From: Pyrodictium sp.
GTDB lineage: Archaea; Thermoproteota; Thermoprotei_A; Sulfolobales; Pyrodictiaceae
Direction of reading: 5' to 3'
Assembly: GCA_013540595.1 (NCBI GenBank)
Contig: JABXKE010000002.1
Location: 186,050-250,049 of the forward strand
DNA length: 64,000 nucleotides
The position numbers and the translations under genes were made by a program. Shown in pieces: positions 34,869 to 46,987 of the stretch. Positions within the stretch are counted from its first letter, which is position 1. The number at the start of each line of letters is the position of its first letter. The notes under the pieces were generated by a model, which saw nothing but the letters and a program-made list of their open reading frames with translations, made no database searches and was not told the DNA's origin.

Positions 34869-34928
34869 CAAGAGTAAAGCCTCAGACATAAACATTTTTA
34901 GGAAAAAGGACCGCCTCAGCCCCCTTCC

Positions 34929-36323
34929 TTAGCTGCACTCTGTGACCGTCTTAATTTCGACAATGTTCCCTCCATGACGCCTATAGGCTTTAATTATGGT
35001 GTCTCCGAAAGCTATGTCCCCACGCCTACAAGCATCGCTTTCAAGCCCTGCTAAGCCTTCACTATAGTCTTTTGCTTCAACTACCCGAGGCTCAAGACCC
35101 CACAGTATTGATAGCTTCCGTGCAAGCCCTACCTCTGGTACCCCCACAAGAACTCGGGGTCTAGGTCTAGAAGCAGCTATGTGTGGTGGTAGTGTGCCCC
35201 CAATACTGTATATGAGTACTAGTTTTGCACCTAGGTTCTCTGCTGTCTCAACGATGCTAAACGCATAAGCCCACTTACGCTCCTTAGGCGGGTATTTCCG
35301 TGGCAAACAGCTTCTTTCCGCTCTAACTATTATCTTCTTTAGCCACCTAACAGCTTCTACGGGGTAGCGTCCTATAGCTGTCTCTCCAGTAAGCATCAAG
35401 GCGTCTATGCCCTGGCACACGGCATTCGCTACATCAGTAACCTCGGCTCTTGTAGGTACAGGGTTCTCGAGCATGCTCTCGAGAAGCTGTGTAGCAACTA
35501 TTACTGGCTTACCGTACTGCCTTGCTGTCTCTACTATCTTCTCCTGCAGGAACGGTATCTCTTCAAGCCCATAATTCATCCCCAAGTCCCCACGAGCAAC
35601 CACTACTACATCAGAATGCTTCACTATCTCTGAAAGGTGCTGCACAGCACTCATGTTTTCTATCTTAGCCACAATACCTTGCCTGCCTCCATGAGAGTAA
35701 ACATAGGACTTGAGTATTGATATATCATCGGCTGTCCTTACGTAACTCAATGAAATATAGTCAAGGCCGTTTTCTACGGCAAACCTCACAGCATCAAGAT
35801 CGCGTTTTGTGAGAGAGGGCAGGCCTGGGTCCTTGCCCCTTATAACGACTACCTTGTTAGAAGTTATCTTAGCTGGTGTTAAGGCTTCAACAGTAGCGCT
35901 TAATCCTCTGACCTCTACTATCCTCAACTGAACTCTTCCATCATCCATTATTAATATATCTCCTTCATCCAATATCTCAAAGAACCTCCGTACGGGTAGG
36001 GGGACTACCCTTTCATCACCACCGCTGGACTTCTCAGCGTATTCGATGACGGCCCTGTCTCCGCGGCTGAGGAGTATAGGGTTATCCAGCACACCTACAC
36101 GTATGCTTGGACCCACGAGATCACCAATTATCGCTAGAGGCCTACCAACACGTTGCTCAACTTCCCTTACAAGGTCAACCATGCGCCTCCATGTTTCCAG
36201 GCTACCGTGCGCAAAGTTGATTCGAAACCCGGAGACGCCCAGCGAAGCCATCTGTTCTACTACTTGCTGGTCTAGAGATGAGGGACCCAAGGAAACAATT
36301 ATTTTCACATGTGTACTTGTCAT
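34929..36323 (-). CDS. pyk: Pyruvate kinase
   Basis: The 464-residue protein has all main features: VKIIVSLGPSS near the N-terminus, FRINFAHGS, the B domain, GIVAKIENMSAV (catalytic Lys and Glu), VVARGDLGMNYG, and PTRAEVTDVANAVCQGIDALMLTGETAIGRYPVEAV. It makes pyruvate and ATP from phosphoenolpyruvate. The C-terminal regulatory domain is present. A TATA-like TAAATATATC (about 36357-36369 on the plus strand) lies 35-45 bases upstream on the minus side. Solitary gene. Confidence 0.95.
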   Translation of the reverse strand: MTSTHVKIIVSLGPSSLDQQVVEQMASLGVSGFRINFAHGSLETWRRMVDLVREVEQRVGRPLAIIGDLVGPSIRVGVLDNPILLSRGDRAVIEYAEKSSGGDERVVPLPVRRFFEILDEGDILIMDDGRVQLRIVEVRGLSATVEALTPAKITSNKVVVIRGKDPGLPSLTKRDLDAVRFAVENGLDYISLSYVRTADDISILKSYVYSHGGRQGIVAKIENMSAVQHLSEIVKHSDVVVVARGDLGMNYGLEEIPFLQEKIVETARQYGKPVIVATQLLESMLENPVPTRAEVTDVANAVCQGIDALMLTGETAIGRYPVEAVRWLKKIIVRAERSCLPRKYPPKERKWAYAFSIVETAENLGAKLVLIYSIGGTLPPHIAASRPRPRVLVGVPEVGLARKLSILWGLEPRVVEAKDYSEGLAGLESDACRRGDIAFGDTIIKAYRRHGGNIVEIKTVTECS

Positions 36324-36393
36324 ATCTGAGCCCTATGCTGATAAGGATTCTCTACAGCTAAATATATCACTATCCATGTCGATAGCTCTTGTT

Positions 36394-36984
36394 CTAGTCC
36401 TGGGCTTTTTCGCGCAGGTTTACAGCCATTATGTAGGCGTCTTCTCCGTCAAGATAATACATCGGAACAATTTTAACCTTCTTAAATCCAAGCTTCTCAT
36501 ACATTCTTATTGCAGGTGTATTACTAACTCTAACCTCTAAGTATACTTCATCGCACCCATAAATCTCACTTAGTGACTTTAGTGCAGCCTTCATGAGGGC
36601 AGTACCGATGCCCTTTCTTCGGTGCTCTGGTAAGACGGCTATCGAAACTATATGTCCTTTGCGTACTAGCTTAAAGGAGTTGAAAACAGAGATACCGTGC
36701 TCTACACGCGACATAACATAGCCAACAACCTCGCCGCCAACTACTGCAACGTAAAAGGCTTCACCCCACTTCTCAAGATGCTCATAGAAGAACCACTCAG
36801 GATAGTTTTCTGGTAGTGTCAGACGGTTAATCCGAATAACCGCGGGAATATCTTGTTTCTCAGCCCTTCTGATAATGTACTCAGGGCTATGCACTACTCT
36901 TGTCTCTGCCTGTTGCTCCACGCTCACAGACCCTCCTCTACTAGAGACTAGGGTACCTAGGCGTTTATCTAGACATTCTAGCAT
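36394..36984 (-). CDS. N-alpha-acetyltransferase (RimI/Ard1-like)
   Basis: The 196-residue GNAT protein contains IIRRAEKQDIPAVIRINRLTLPENYPEWFFYEHL, the substrate-facing start of archaeal NatA (Sulfolobus Ard1). It also has IVSIAVLPEHRRKGIGTALM, the acetyl-CoA-binding Q/RxxGxG/A loop, and YLEVRVSNTPAIRMYEKLGF. Archaeal homologues acetylate N-termini of many proteins. The first 30 or so residues are unlike the family core, so the true start may be a later GTG or ATG. The gene is alone between pyruvate kinase and the oxidoreductase operon. Confidence 0.88.
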   Translation of the reverse strand: MLECLDKRLGTLVSSRGGSVSVEQQAETRVVHSPEYIIRRAEKQDIPAVIRINRLTLPENYPEWFFYEHLEKWGEAFYVAVVGGEVVGYVMSRVEHGISVFNSFKLVRKGHIVSIAVLPEHRRKGIGTALMKAALKSLSEIYGCDEVYLEVRVSNTPAIRMYEKLGFKKVKIVPMYYLDGEDAYIMAVNLREKAQD

Positions 36985-37088
36985 GCTATACCGTAAGGTA
37001 TTATTGAATGTGACTTAACAGCATTATAGTATGGTTAAATGCTGAGGATTCGAAATAAAAACATGGGGAGAGGAGGCATTATGCTATT

Positions 37089-40074
<2,986 letters not shown>

Positions 40075-40236
40075 TCTCCTACTTAAACGATTGTACTAAA
40101 CAATCAGCCAGATGTACTGGGCGGAGTAATACTCTAAGTTTACTGGCTTGCTTCTTATAGGGCGCACCTCAGCTAGGGATAGTATTCAACTAGTGATACT
40201 ACAGCATGTTCTATAGCGGGGGAGAGTGGTCAGCTG

Positions 40237-40815
40237 ATGGAGCAAAGAAAGCCAGTAAAGCCTTACACGGGGCGCGGCGATACTGGCATATCGCACAACA
40301 TACCCTTACTAGGGGATGTACCAAAAACACATCCATGCATAGACTTTATGGGTTCACTAGATGAAGCTGAAGCGGTCCTAGGCCTTGCAAGAAGCGTCCT
40401 TGAAACATTCACCAATGACGAGAAGTTAGCCGCTCAACTTGAATGGCTTGAAGAACTCCTCTTCCGTATAGGCTTCACAGTGTTTGGGACAAGATCCTGC
40501 ATAGACGAAAACGACGTTAGGACAGTGGAGAACAACATTGACAAGCTTGCCGAGAAGATGAGGCCTGGGTTCACACTGAATGGAGGACATATAGCGGCTG
40601 CAACAATAAGTGTTGCTAGAGCAATAGTTAGAAGAGCCGAGCGAGACTTCTGGCGTTGTAGACCCTACATAGAAGAGAAAGCAGACAGTAAAGCACTAAA
40701 CGTTGCAGGAATGTTACTTAACAGGATTAGTGACCTATTATACATGCTGCAACGCGAGATAAACACTGCTGCAAAAATGGAGCCTAGAACACCACAATGC
40801 AAGTACACAGCCTGA
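40237..40815 (+). CDS. Cob(I)yrinic acid a,c-diamide adenosyltransferase, PduO type
   Basis: The 192-residue protein begins KPYTGRGDTGISHNIPLLGDVPKTHPCIDFMGSLDEAEAVLGLA, with the ATP-binding TGRGDT and the FGSLDE-type motif (MGSLDE). It ends with AIVRRAERDFWR and MLNRISDLLYMLQREIN, the trimer-interface helices. PduO-type enzymes transfer the adenosyl group of ATP to cob(I)alamin. FMGSLDEA in place of FGSLDELN is a mild change. The gene stands alone, followed by a 416-base gap that contains several hairpins. Confidence 0.9.
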   Translation: MEQRKPVKPYTGRGDTGISHNIPLLGDVPKTHPCIDFMGSLDEAEAVLGLARSVLETFTNDEKLAAQLEWLEELLFRIGFTVFGTRSCIDENDVRTVENNIDKLAEKMRPGFTLNGGHIAAATISVARAIVRRAERDFWRCRPYIEEKADSKALNVAGMLLNRISDLLYMLQREINTAAKMEPRTPQCKYTA

Positions 40816-41110
40816 AAGCCATTATGATAAATGGTTGTCAGGTGGCCGGCGTGCCGGTCATGGGGTCTCATACCCTCCCCATACCCGCTTAAGGCCCTCA
40901 TCCAACCATTACTAGCTTACACATCAACCAGTACATGACTCGTGGACTCCACGAATCTCAACTTGTTATCTCTACTATAAATTTATCACAGTGAATGGCG
41001 GGCTTGGTCTATAAACAATCTATGTTCCATGTAGTCTTTCATCATGTAGATTGTGGTGCTAAGAGTTATAGGAGACCATTAGGTATAGGTCTCTTCTTGA
41101 GAGCCTCAAT
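40816..41110 (+). other. Gene-free region with hairpins and TATA boxes
   Basis: After the adenosyltransferase stop come three perfect or near-perfect hairpins: 40843-40849 with 40854-40860 (loop CGTG), 40860-40865 with 40877-40882, and 40940-40945 with 40949-40954. The first two may end the upstream transcript. CTATAAATTTA (40974-40984) and CTATAAAC (41010-41017) are good TATA candidates for the structured leader downstream. CATGTAG occurs three times between 41029 and 41162, once within the palindrome CTACATGTAG. Confidence 0.45.
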
Positions 41111-41213
41111 AGCCCTTGGGGAGGGGATGCTGAACGATGGGCGGCTTGAATGACTACATGTAGACGCCATTGTAGCGCAGAGCCCTCCCCGAGGGCTGAG
41201 GAGACACGTCTCC
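41111..41213 (+). ncRNA. Structured RNA element in the leader of the metallophosphoesterase-like gene
   Basis: AGCCCTTGGGGAGGG (41111-41125) pairs with CCCTCCCCGAGGGCT (41183-41197) to form a 15-bp stem with one G-T wobble. The 57-base interior has a further stem around GGGCG/CGCC. A second small hairpin GGAGA-CACG-TCTCC follows (41200-41213), then GAGGG before the start codon at 41235. TATA candidates are 130-160 bases upstream. It could be a regulatory leader or a separate RNA that ends before the gene. Confidence 0.5.
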
Positions 41214-41234
41214 CACGTAGAGAGGGTAGATGTG

Positions 41235-41861
41235 ATGGCGAGCCTTGTTTTCCTAGTACTCTATGGCTATTTGCGGAGGGGTTCTCTCAAGAGGCTTGTC
41301 GATGAGGCAGCTTTTGATGCTGTGGTATACCTTGGTGACGCAGTTCGTAGGGAGACGCTAAAGGAGCTAGCAGGCATGGATAAGCCCGTGTATGCTGTGT
41401 CAGGTAGGTATGATGACACGTATATTGCGAGATTATTATCTGAGAATCATGTACTCGTTGATGGCCGCTCAGTCTATGTTGGCAGTAACACCTACGTATT
41501 TGGTGTTGGCGGCCGCGAGCCCTTAATGAACATTCACACTATACTTAGGGAGTACATGGATACAAGACATAGAGGAGGCAGTACGTGTAGCGTTTTGTTG
41601 ACATATTATCCTCCACACGGAATTATGGATGAAAGCGTTCTAGGTGTACATTATGGCATCTATGAGCTAAATGAGTTAATTAACACACTAAAACCGGGAG
41701 CAGTGATTATTGCTAGGTCTCAACCATGTAGTCTTCAAATAGGTTCAACATGTTTTATCTCGCCTGGACGTGCTGAAAGGAAGTGTTTCGGCATAGTTGA
41801 GTTGGACCCGGGCCAGCGTTGTGAGGTTTATTGCAGGGTCTTATGCGTAGGATCTATGTAA
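41235..41861 (+). CDS. Degenerate metallophosphoesterase-like protein
   Basis: The 208-residue protein follows the calcineurin-type order but with key residues altered. VFLVLYGYLRRGS stands where VxxxSDTHGN is expected, so the first metal ligands D-x-H are missing. VVYLGDAV keeps GD. YAVSGRYDD replaces the GNxD/E site, LLTYYPPHG resembles the LxHHPP loop, and IARSQPCSLQ replaces GHTHxP. It probably keeps the fold but not two-metal catalysis, and may be a regulatory or binding protein. ATG 41235 follows GAGGG; a GTG is directly before it. The next gene is 39 bases downstream. Confidence 0.6.
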   Translation: MASLVFLVLYGYLRRGSLKRLVDEAAFDAVVYLGDAVRRETLKELAGMDKPVYAVSGRYDDTYIARLLSENHVLVDGRSVYVGSNTYVFGVGGREPLMNIHTILREYMDTRHRGGSTCSVLLTYYPPHGIMDESVLGVHYGIYELNELINTLKPGAVIIARSQPCSLQIGSTCFISPGRAERKCFGIVELDPGQRCEVYCRVLCVGSM

Positions 41862-41900
41862 GAATAAGGGCTGTTGATAGGGTTAGGGGTGTAGTTGAGA

Positions 41901-42428
41901 ATGAGTATTGATACTGAAGAGCTATTAGTCGAGTTCAAGAAGGCGTTTACAGGAGATGAAAATGCTCGGATGAGACTTGTAGAGGTGTTCCTAGAGAATA
42001 TCGATGAAGCCATAAGCACTCTCGCGCGCCGGGTAGGCGGCGATGTTACCCCTGACACGGTTATTGTGCGTACAGCGGCTGAGGTCGTGATTGCTGCGCT
42101 GGCACGTTCTGGAAGGAAACTAAGAGTCGTCGTACCCTCGGAGCCTTTCCCGGGCTGGAAGCCTCTACTTGACCTTGTAGAGGTCTTATCGGCAAAGCGT
42201 ATGGTTGAGGTCTACCGTGTACCCATGCAACCCTCATCAAGGCTTCCTGCAAGCCTGTTGGCGCGTAGGGTAGCGCGTGTTGCTAAGGGCTTCTCTGCTA
42301 AGGTAGTTGATGTGAGTGACGCGCCACCAATGGCTGTTGCCGGGCTCTATGGGGCTGGTGTAAGGACGCTCACAGTGCTAGTTGATCTTGGCTATGTGTA
42401 TGTGTTCCAGAAGTTCTCATACACTTAG
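41901..42428 (+). CDS. Conserved-looking hypothetical protein
   Basis: The protein (about 175 residues from ATG 41901) begins with an acidic helical part (IDTEELLVEFKKAFTGDENARMRLVEVFLENIDEAI). An alternating strand/helix part follows, containing VIVRTAAEVVIAALARSGRKLRVVVPSEPFPGWKPLLDLVEVL and VRTLTVLVDLGYVYVF. The second part resembles a Rossmann-like or subtilisin-like alpha/beta layout, but no P-loop or catalytic motif is seen. It lies 39 bases after the degenerate metallophosphoesterase gene and is likely cotranscribed with it. I do not recognise the family. Confidence 0.6.
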   Translation: MSIDTEELLVEFKKAFTGDENARMRLVEVFLENIDEAISTLARRVGGDVTPDTVIVRTAAEVVIAALARSGRKLRVVVPSEPFPGWKPLLDLVEVLSAKRMVEVYRVPMQPSSRLPASLLARRVARVAKGFSAKVVDVSDAPPMAVAGLYGAGVRTLTVLVDLGYVYVFQKFSYT

Positions 42429-42457
42429 ACTATAGCACACTCCTTAACCGGGTATTC

Positions 42458-42994
42458 CTATGTTTCTATTACCGTGTAGACCCCATAGCTATCTTTGTCA
42501 AAGTAATATATCGTGAACTTGCCGTGTCCATTACCCATTCCAGGAGCCTCACCAGGCATACCTGGCAGTGATATGCCTCTTATGCTGGGCTTCTCTGCTA
42601 GAAGCTTTACTATAGCCTCAATAGGGACATGGCCTATAACATAGTAGCCTTCAACTTCCATTATGTGACAACTGTAGAGTTCTTGTGGTGCAACACTAAG
42701 TTTCTCATTGTAGAGCTGTGCTTCAGACACATGCACTACTTCTACTTCTACACCGTTCTTCTCTAGGTACTCAACGTACTTGTGGCAGCATCCACAAGTC
42801 CTGGTAGCATACATTACAGCCTTGAACGCCTTACCATTACCTCCGCTAGTCTCTGCCACCGTGCTAGCTGACGTTGTGAGTGTCGTGAGAGGCTGTTTGT
42901 TGTACTCAGCGGCAACATACGCTACTACTGCTATAGTGAAAACAAGCAGTGCTACTACTATGACTACCTGCTTCACCACTATGGATCCCACCAA
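42458..42994 (-). CDS. DUF411 family metal-binding protein, membrane-anchored
   Basis: The 178-residue protein has an N-terminal membrane helix (about 8-28) and a threonine/serine-rich linker. The DUF411 domain follows: ATRTCGCCHKYVEYLEKNGVEV (Cys67, 69, 70), VAPQELYSCHIMEVEGYYVIGHVPIEAIVKLLAEKP, and PGMPGEAPGMG. DUF411 proteins are associated with copper handling and resistance. The exposed CGCC, SCH and Met-rich end (PGMPGxxPGM) fit Cu(I) binding outside the membrane. No copper ATPase is near. Confidence 0.85.
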   Translation of the reverse strand: MVGSIVVKQVVIVVALLVFTIAVVAYVAAEYNKQPLTTLTTSASTVAETSGGNGKAFKAVMYATRTCGCCHKYVEYLEKNGVEVEVVHVSEAQLYNEKLSVAPQELYSCHIMEVEGYYVIGHVPIEAIVKLLAEKPSIRGISLPGMPGEAPGMGNGHGKFTIYYFDKDSYGVYTVIET

Positions 42995-43072
42995 GTGGTG
43001 GGATACAAGCTACTCTCACTCCTTACGTGTTACTATAGGCATGTAAGCCTGCCAGCATAAGTAGCTTTTGCT

Positions 43073-44419
43073 TCAGCTCGTCCAGCCTAGGATTAAAGGT
43101 ACTATAAGTGTTAAGGCATAGACTATACTTGAATATGTTACACGCCTTATGACTTGTTTATCCTTTATTGCTAAGTATGCGTAGAGAGGCTTGTTCATTA
43201 CGCCTGCTATTGTAGACATTATAGCAAGGTATGCTAGTATGTCAACATTCTTTATACCAGCACTGTATAGTGCCACTATGGCAGCACTACTTGAGACAAA
43301 GCCACCAATAACTGATACAGCTAAGAGGCTGCCTATCCCTGTCTCACGGACAGTATAGGCTACAAGGGATAGGACAAGGTAGAATAGTGTTGTCTTGAAT
43401 GCTGCTGTGAACCGTAGAGGGTTCTCTATCTCTATGTTTACTGTTGTAAGCTTCTTTACGAGCTTACTCCAAGAATAGTAGGCGAGAAGAGAGGGAAGCA
43501 ATGCAGAGAGTATGAGTGCTAGTATATTAGGTGTCAGTGGTATTGCTTCAGTAGTCAAGTATGCTAGTATGAGTGCTATAGCCACATTACGTACGACCAT
43601 TGCAGTGTTAACTAGGACTGTCATGTCAAATCCTATTCCGCGTGCGCGCTCGCCAAGTAGTGAGAGTGTTGACATTAGTGTTGCTTCACTATTTGCTAGT
43701 CCGCCAAAGAGGGCTGTATATGCGAGGCCCTCTCCACCCATTAGTCTTGCTAGTACGTAGCCTATGTATGATGTTGCTAGGACAAGAGCAAAGAATAGGT
43801 ATAGGCTGCGTAGACTCACGCCAAGAAATGTTGTCGTGTACGGCAAGAAGAAGGGGCCGACAACCACCAGTACGATACCCAGCTCAAGAGCCCATAAAAG
43901 TTCCTCGTATCGTATGCGCCCTACAATCCTTTCAACAGGAAGTTTTATAGCTAGCATGAAGGTAGTCAAGACGGCTATACTAGCAGCTAAAACCTCAAGC
44001 CCTAGGCCAGCCAAAAGCCCGATGAGGAAGTCTAGTACTAGGACTACTACTGTCGTAATTCCAGCCATTTTTGCGACTATAAGTCTGTACCCCGTGAATA
44101 TTGAGACTATCATAGAGAATGTTAGGATTATGGCTGTAAACGCCATATCACTTATGAGGCCTGCTTGCCACATATACCCAGCTATTGAGCCTAAAACAGC
44201 TACGAGGCTAAACGTCCTGAGACCAGGAAACTCTTTAACAACGAGTTCTTCAAGGCCAGGAGTTCTCCTCCTACGCCGTGCTGCTGCTGCACGCGCTTTC
44301 TCACGTTCAATTCCTATAAGCATACCAGCAAGGAGGGCAACAATGACTCTTGTGAGAGGTACTGTAAAGAGAAAGGGCTCTGTAGATGGTAGAGTAGTAT
44401 TTATTGGTACTGAGGGCAT
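43073..44419 (-). CDS. MgtC/DUF4010-family membrane protein
   Basis: The 448-residue integral membrane protein starts with RVIVALLAGMLIGIEREKARAAAA and FPGLRTFSLVAVLGSIAGYM, the MgtC/SapB signature (GxxxGxEREK, RT). About nine further helices of the DUF4010 type follow, with GLANSEATLMSTLSLLGE and SSSAAIVALYSAGI. Such proteins are thought to act in ion balance or membrane potential, but the function is not settled. It is 24 bases downstream of NAD synthetase on the same strand and probably shares its transcript. Confidence 0.85.
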   Translation of the reverse strand: MPSVPINTTLPSTEPFLFTVPLTRVIVALLAGMLIGIEREKARAAAARRRRRTPGLEELVVKEFPGLRTFSLVAVLGSIAGYMWQAGLISDMAFTAIILTFSMIVSIFTGYRLIVAKMAGITTVVVLVLDFLIGLLAGLGLEVLAASIAVLTTFMLAIKLPVERIVGRIRYEELLWALELGIVLVVVGPFFLPYTTTFLGVSLRSLYLFFALVLATSYIGYVLARLMGGEGLAYTALFGGLANSEATLMSTLSLLGERARGIGFDMTVLVNTAMVVRNVAIALILAYLTTEAIPLTPNILALILSALLPSLLAYYSWSKLVKKLTTVNIEIENPLRFTAAFKTTLFYLVLSLVAYTVRETGIGSLLAVSVIGGFVSSSAAIVALYSAGIKNVDILAYLAIMSTIAGVMNKPLYAYLAIKDKQVIRRVTYSSIVYALTLIVPLILGWTS

Positions 44420-44443
44420 TATAGATCATCCACCTAGAGTTCT

Positions 44444-45286
44444 TCAAGAAACAATATTCTTCCTGTATTGCCAGACATACTCCTCGGGGTCGGGGACTGG
44501 TGGCCATCTGCGCTTATGCTCTGTCTTCTTATGCAACTCTATTACTCTATCAATCTTCCATGCCTCAAGACCAGTGGCCTCAACAGCCTCATCTCTTGAA
44601 AGTCCAAGATCAAAGATAGCGTAGAGTATAACGTCTATTTCTTCATAAGATAAGCCTAGCTCGTCCTCTGCCATGTGACCTGGCCATAGTCTCGGACTAC
44701 TCGGCTTTAATGCGACATTCTTCGGGACGCCAAGATGTAAGGCTAGGCGGCGCACTTGGCTCTTGTAGAGACAGCCTAGCGGATGGAAGTCAGCCGCGCC
44801 ATCGCCATACTTTGTGAAGTATCCTAATAGTATCTCGCTTCTATCGCCAGTGCCCATAACAAGGAGATTATCCATGTTAGCATAGAGGTAGAGTATGCTC
44901 ATACGAATACGTGCTCTAAGATTCCCAACACTACGCTTATCCGGGCCTTCACCAAGAGCTATTAAGTATGCATCAACTATGGGTTTTATGTCTAGTATCT
45001 TGTAATCAACATTATACATCTCAACAAGCTTCTTCGCATGAGACGTGTCCTCGAGTGGCGTAACACCAGTATCTGGCATTATTAGCGCCAAAACCTTCTC
45101 TGGGCCTAGAGCCTTTACTGCTAGCGCAAGGGCTGTAGCTGAGTCCACACCACCACTAACCCCGAGTACAACGCCACTCATGCCACTCTCATCAACCATC
45201 TTGCGTATATAGCTTGAGAGTTTAGCCGCCACTGATTCGTAGTCCAGGCTTGTTATATCCTCAATAGTAATCTTCTTGTGTGCCAC
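44444..45286 (-). CDS. nadE: NH3-dependent NAD+ synthetase
   Basis: The 280-residue protein has the PP-loop VLGVSGGVDSATALALAVK. NLRARIRMSILYLYAN, MGTGDRSEILLGYFTKYGDGAADFHPLG and LYKSQVRRLA follow in the usual order. It adenylates and amidates nicotinic acid adenine dinucleotide using free ammonia; no glutaminase domain is attached. The start is a GTG. It is divergent from the NAD(P)HX repair gene, with about 120 bases between the likely starts, so two NAD-related genes share a promoter region. Confidence 0.95.
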   Translation of the reverse strand: MAHKKITIEDITSLDYESVAAKLSSYIRKMVDESGMSGVVLGVSGGVDSATALALAVKALGPEKVLALIMPDTGVTPLEDTSHAKKLVEMYNVDYKILDIKPIVDAYLIALGEGPDKRSVGNLRARIRMSILYLYANMDNLLVMGTGDRSEILLGYFTKYGDGAADFHPLGCLYKSQVRRLALHLGVPKNVALKPSSPRLWPGHMAEDELGLSYEEIDVILYAIFDLGLSRDEAVEATGLEAWKIDRVIELHKKTEHKRRWPPVPDPEEYVWQYRKNIVS

Positions 45287-45406
45287 GCCCCAACCCTCCT
45301 TGGTAGAAGTGTGACTATGCTGATGAACAGTATTTTGTTACCCTTTTATCTTACCTGTTATGTACCTAGTTCTTATAGGTATCCACTTGGTGTGAGGAGG
45401 ATAGCT

Positions 45407-46987
45407 TTGAGTAGTGTCATCCTAGGCCTAGGCACAACCATTTCATCAAGAGAGGTACTGGTATTAGACGCTAATAGTGAGGCGCTAGGTGTTAAGAGGC
45501 TTCAACTCATGGAGAATGCTGGTGCTGAAGTGGCTAGAGCAATTGTAGACAAGGTCGGAGGCCCTAAGAGAGTTGTAGTGTTTGCGGGGACAGGAGGTAA
45601 TGCTGGTGACGGCTTTGTGGCAGCACGCCACCTAGCCTATTACGGGTATAGTGTTACTGTGGTTACAGTTAAGCCACCATCAGAGATAAAGAGTGAAGAA
45701 GCAAAGATCATGTATGATGCACTAGTTAAGATGGATTACTCCATTGAGCTCATAGAGGCCCCACCCCCAGATACTTATGGGGACCTCTTGGAGAATAGTG
45801 ACATAGTTATTGATGCATTGCTAGGGGTTGGTATACGTGGTGCTCCAAGGTACCCTTATGACAGGGCTATAAGGGCTATAAACAATGCTGGTAAGACAGT
45901 AGTTGCTATTGACACTCCTTCAGGCTTAGATGCTGATAGCGGTGATGCGCCTGGAGAAGTAGTTAAAGCTGATTACACTATTACTTTCCATAAGCCTAAG
46001 CCTGGCTTACTCAAGAGGAGGGATGTCGCAGGAGAAGTTATAGTTGCAAGTATTGGTATACCCCCAGAAGCCGAGATCTATGCTGGGCCTGGCGATGTAC
46101 TATATAGGCTGCCTAAGAGGAAGTGGAGTACACGAAAAGGTAAAGCTGGCCGAGTCCTCGTCATAGGAGGGTCTAGGGACTATGTTGGCGCACCCATTCT
46201 AGCAGCACTTGCAGCAGAGGTTGCTGGCGTAGACCTTGTATTTATTGCGGGCCCGTCAAACGTTGTGAGTAATGCGACAACGAGGAGGCCAACACTAATA
46301 CCAGTTAGGCTTGAAGAAGACTGCTTGTCGGTACGTAGTCTTGACAAGCTCTTGCCCTTCATAGAGAGAGTTGATGCTATAGCGATAGGCATGGGGCTAG
46401 GATTGGCTGAGGAGACACGCGAACTTGTCTACAAGGTTCTAGAGCACGCTGAGAAGCATAATGTACCAGTAGTTGTCGACGCTGATGGGCTTAAACACTT
46501 GAAGGCAAGAGTTGAAATACTTCACAGCAACATGGTTATAACGCCTCACGACAAGGAGTTCGAGACGTTATTCAACACCGAGCCTGGCCCAATGGATTGC
46601 CCCCTCAAACGAGTTGAGACTGTAGCAAGAGAAGCTGCTAAGCACAAAGGTGTAACCATACTACTCAAAGGACCCATCGACGTCGTCTCCAACGGTAGTA
46701 AAGCACGCTTGAACCGGACAGGGGCACCATCAATGAGTGTTGGAGGGAGTGGGGACACACTAGCAGGTCTTGTAGCAGCTATGCTAGCCAAGAAGCTAGA
46801 CCCCTTCAATGCTGCACTACTCGCTGCGTACATTAATGGTGCAGCTGGAGCACTCGCATACAAAGAAAAACTAGACTATATGACAGCGCTTGACATAGTA
46901 GAGAAAATCCCACAAGTACTGAAGGATCCTCCTGGAACGGCTAGAGACTCAGTACTATACTATAGACTGTCAAAGAAGAGGTGCTGA
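45407..46987 (+). CDS. nnr: Bifunctional NAD(P)HX epimerase/ADP-dependent dehydratase
   Basis: I place the start at TTG 45407, seven bases after GAGGAGG. The open frame extends 43 residues further upstream with unrelated sequence that overlaps the nadE start. The protein (526 residues) has the YjeF N-terminal domain (REVLVLDANSEALGVKRLQLMENAG, VVVFAGTGGNAGDGFVAARHL) with the epimerase active site. The C-terminal kinase-like domain contains GRVLVIGGSRDYVGAPILAALAA and SVGGSGDTLAGLVAAML. It repairs hydrated NAD(P)H. Confidence 0.93.
   Translation: MSSVILGLGTTISSREVLVLDANSEALGVKRLQLMENAGAEVARAIVDKVGGPKRVVVFAGTGGNAGDGFVAARHLAYYGYSVTVVTVKPPSEIKSEEAKIMYDALVKMDYSIELIEAPPPDTYGDLLENSDIVIDALLGVGIRGAPRYPYDRAIRAINNAGKTVVAIDTPSGLDADSGDAPGEVVKADYTITFHKPKPGLLKRRDVAGEVIVASIGIPPEAEIYAGPGDVLYRLPKRKWSTRKGKAGRVLVIGGSRDYVGAPILAALAAEVAGVDLVFIAGPSNVVSNATTRRPTLIPVRLEEDCLSVRSLDKLLPFIERVDAIAIGMGLGLAEETRELVYKVLEHAEKHNVPVVVDADGLKHLKARVEILHSNMVITPHDKEFETLFNTEPGPMDCPLKRVETVAREAAKHKGVTILLKGPIDVVSNGSKARLNRTGAPSMSVGGSGDTLAGLVAAMLAKKLDPFNAALLAAYINGAAGALAYKEKLDYMTALDIVEKIPQVLKDPPGTARDSVLYYRLSKKRC

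Noticed and set aside
36046-36540. 164-codon plus-strand ORF
   Set aside because: Antisense across pyk and the acetyltransferase gene; no family features.
43764-44624. 286-codon plus-strand ORF
   Set aside because: Entirely antisense to the MgtC/DUF4010 and nadE genes; Ser/Arg/Thr-rich, typical of a shadow frame.
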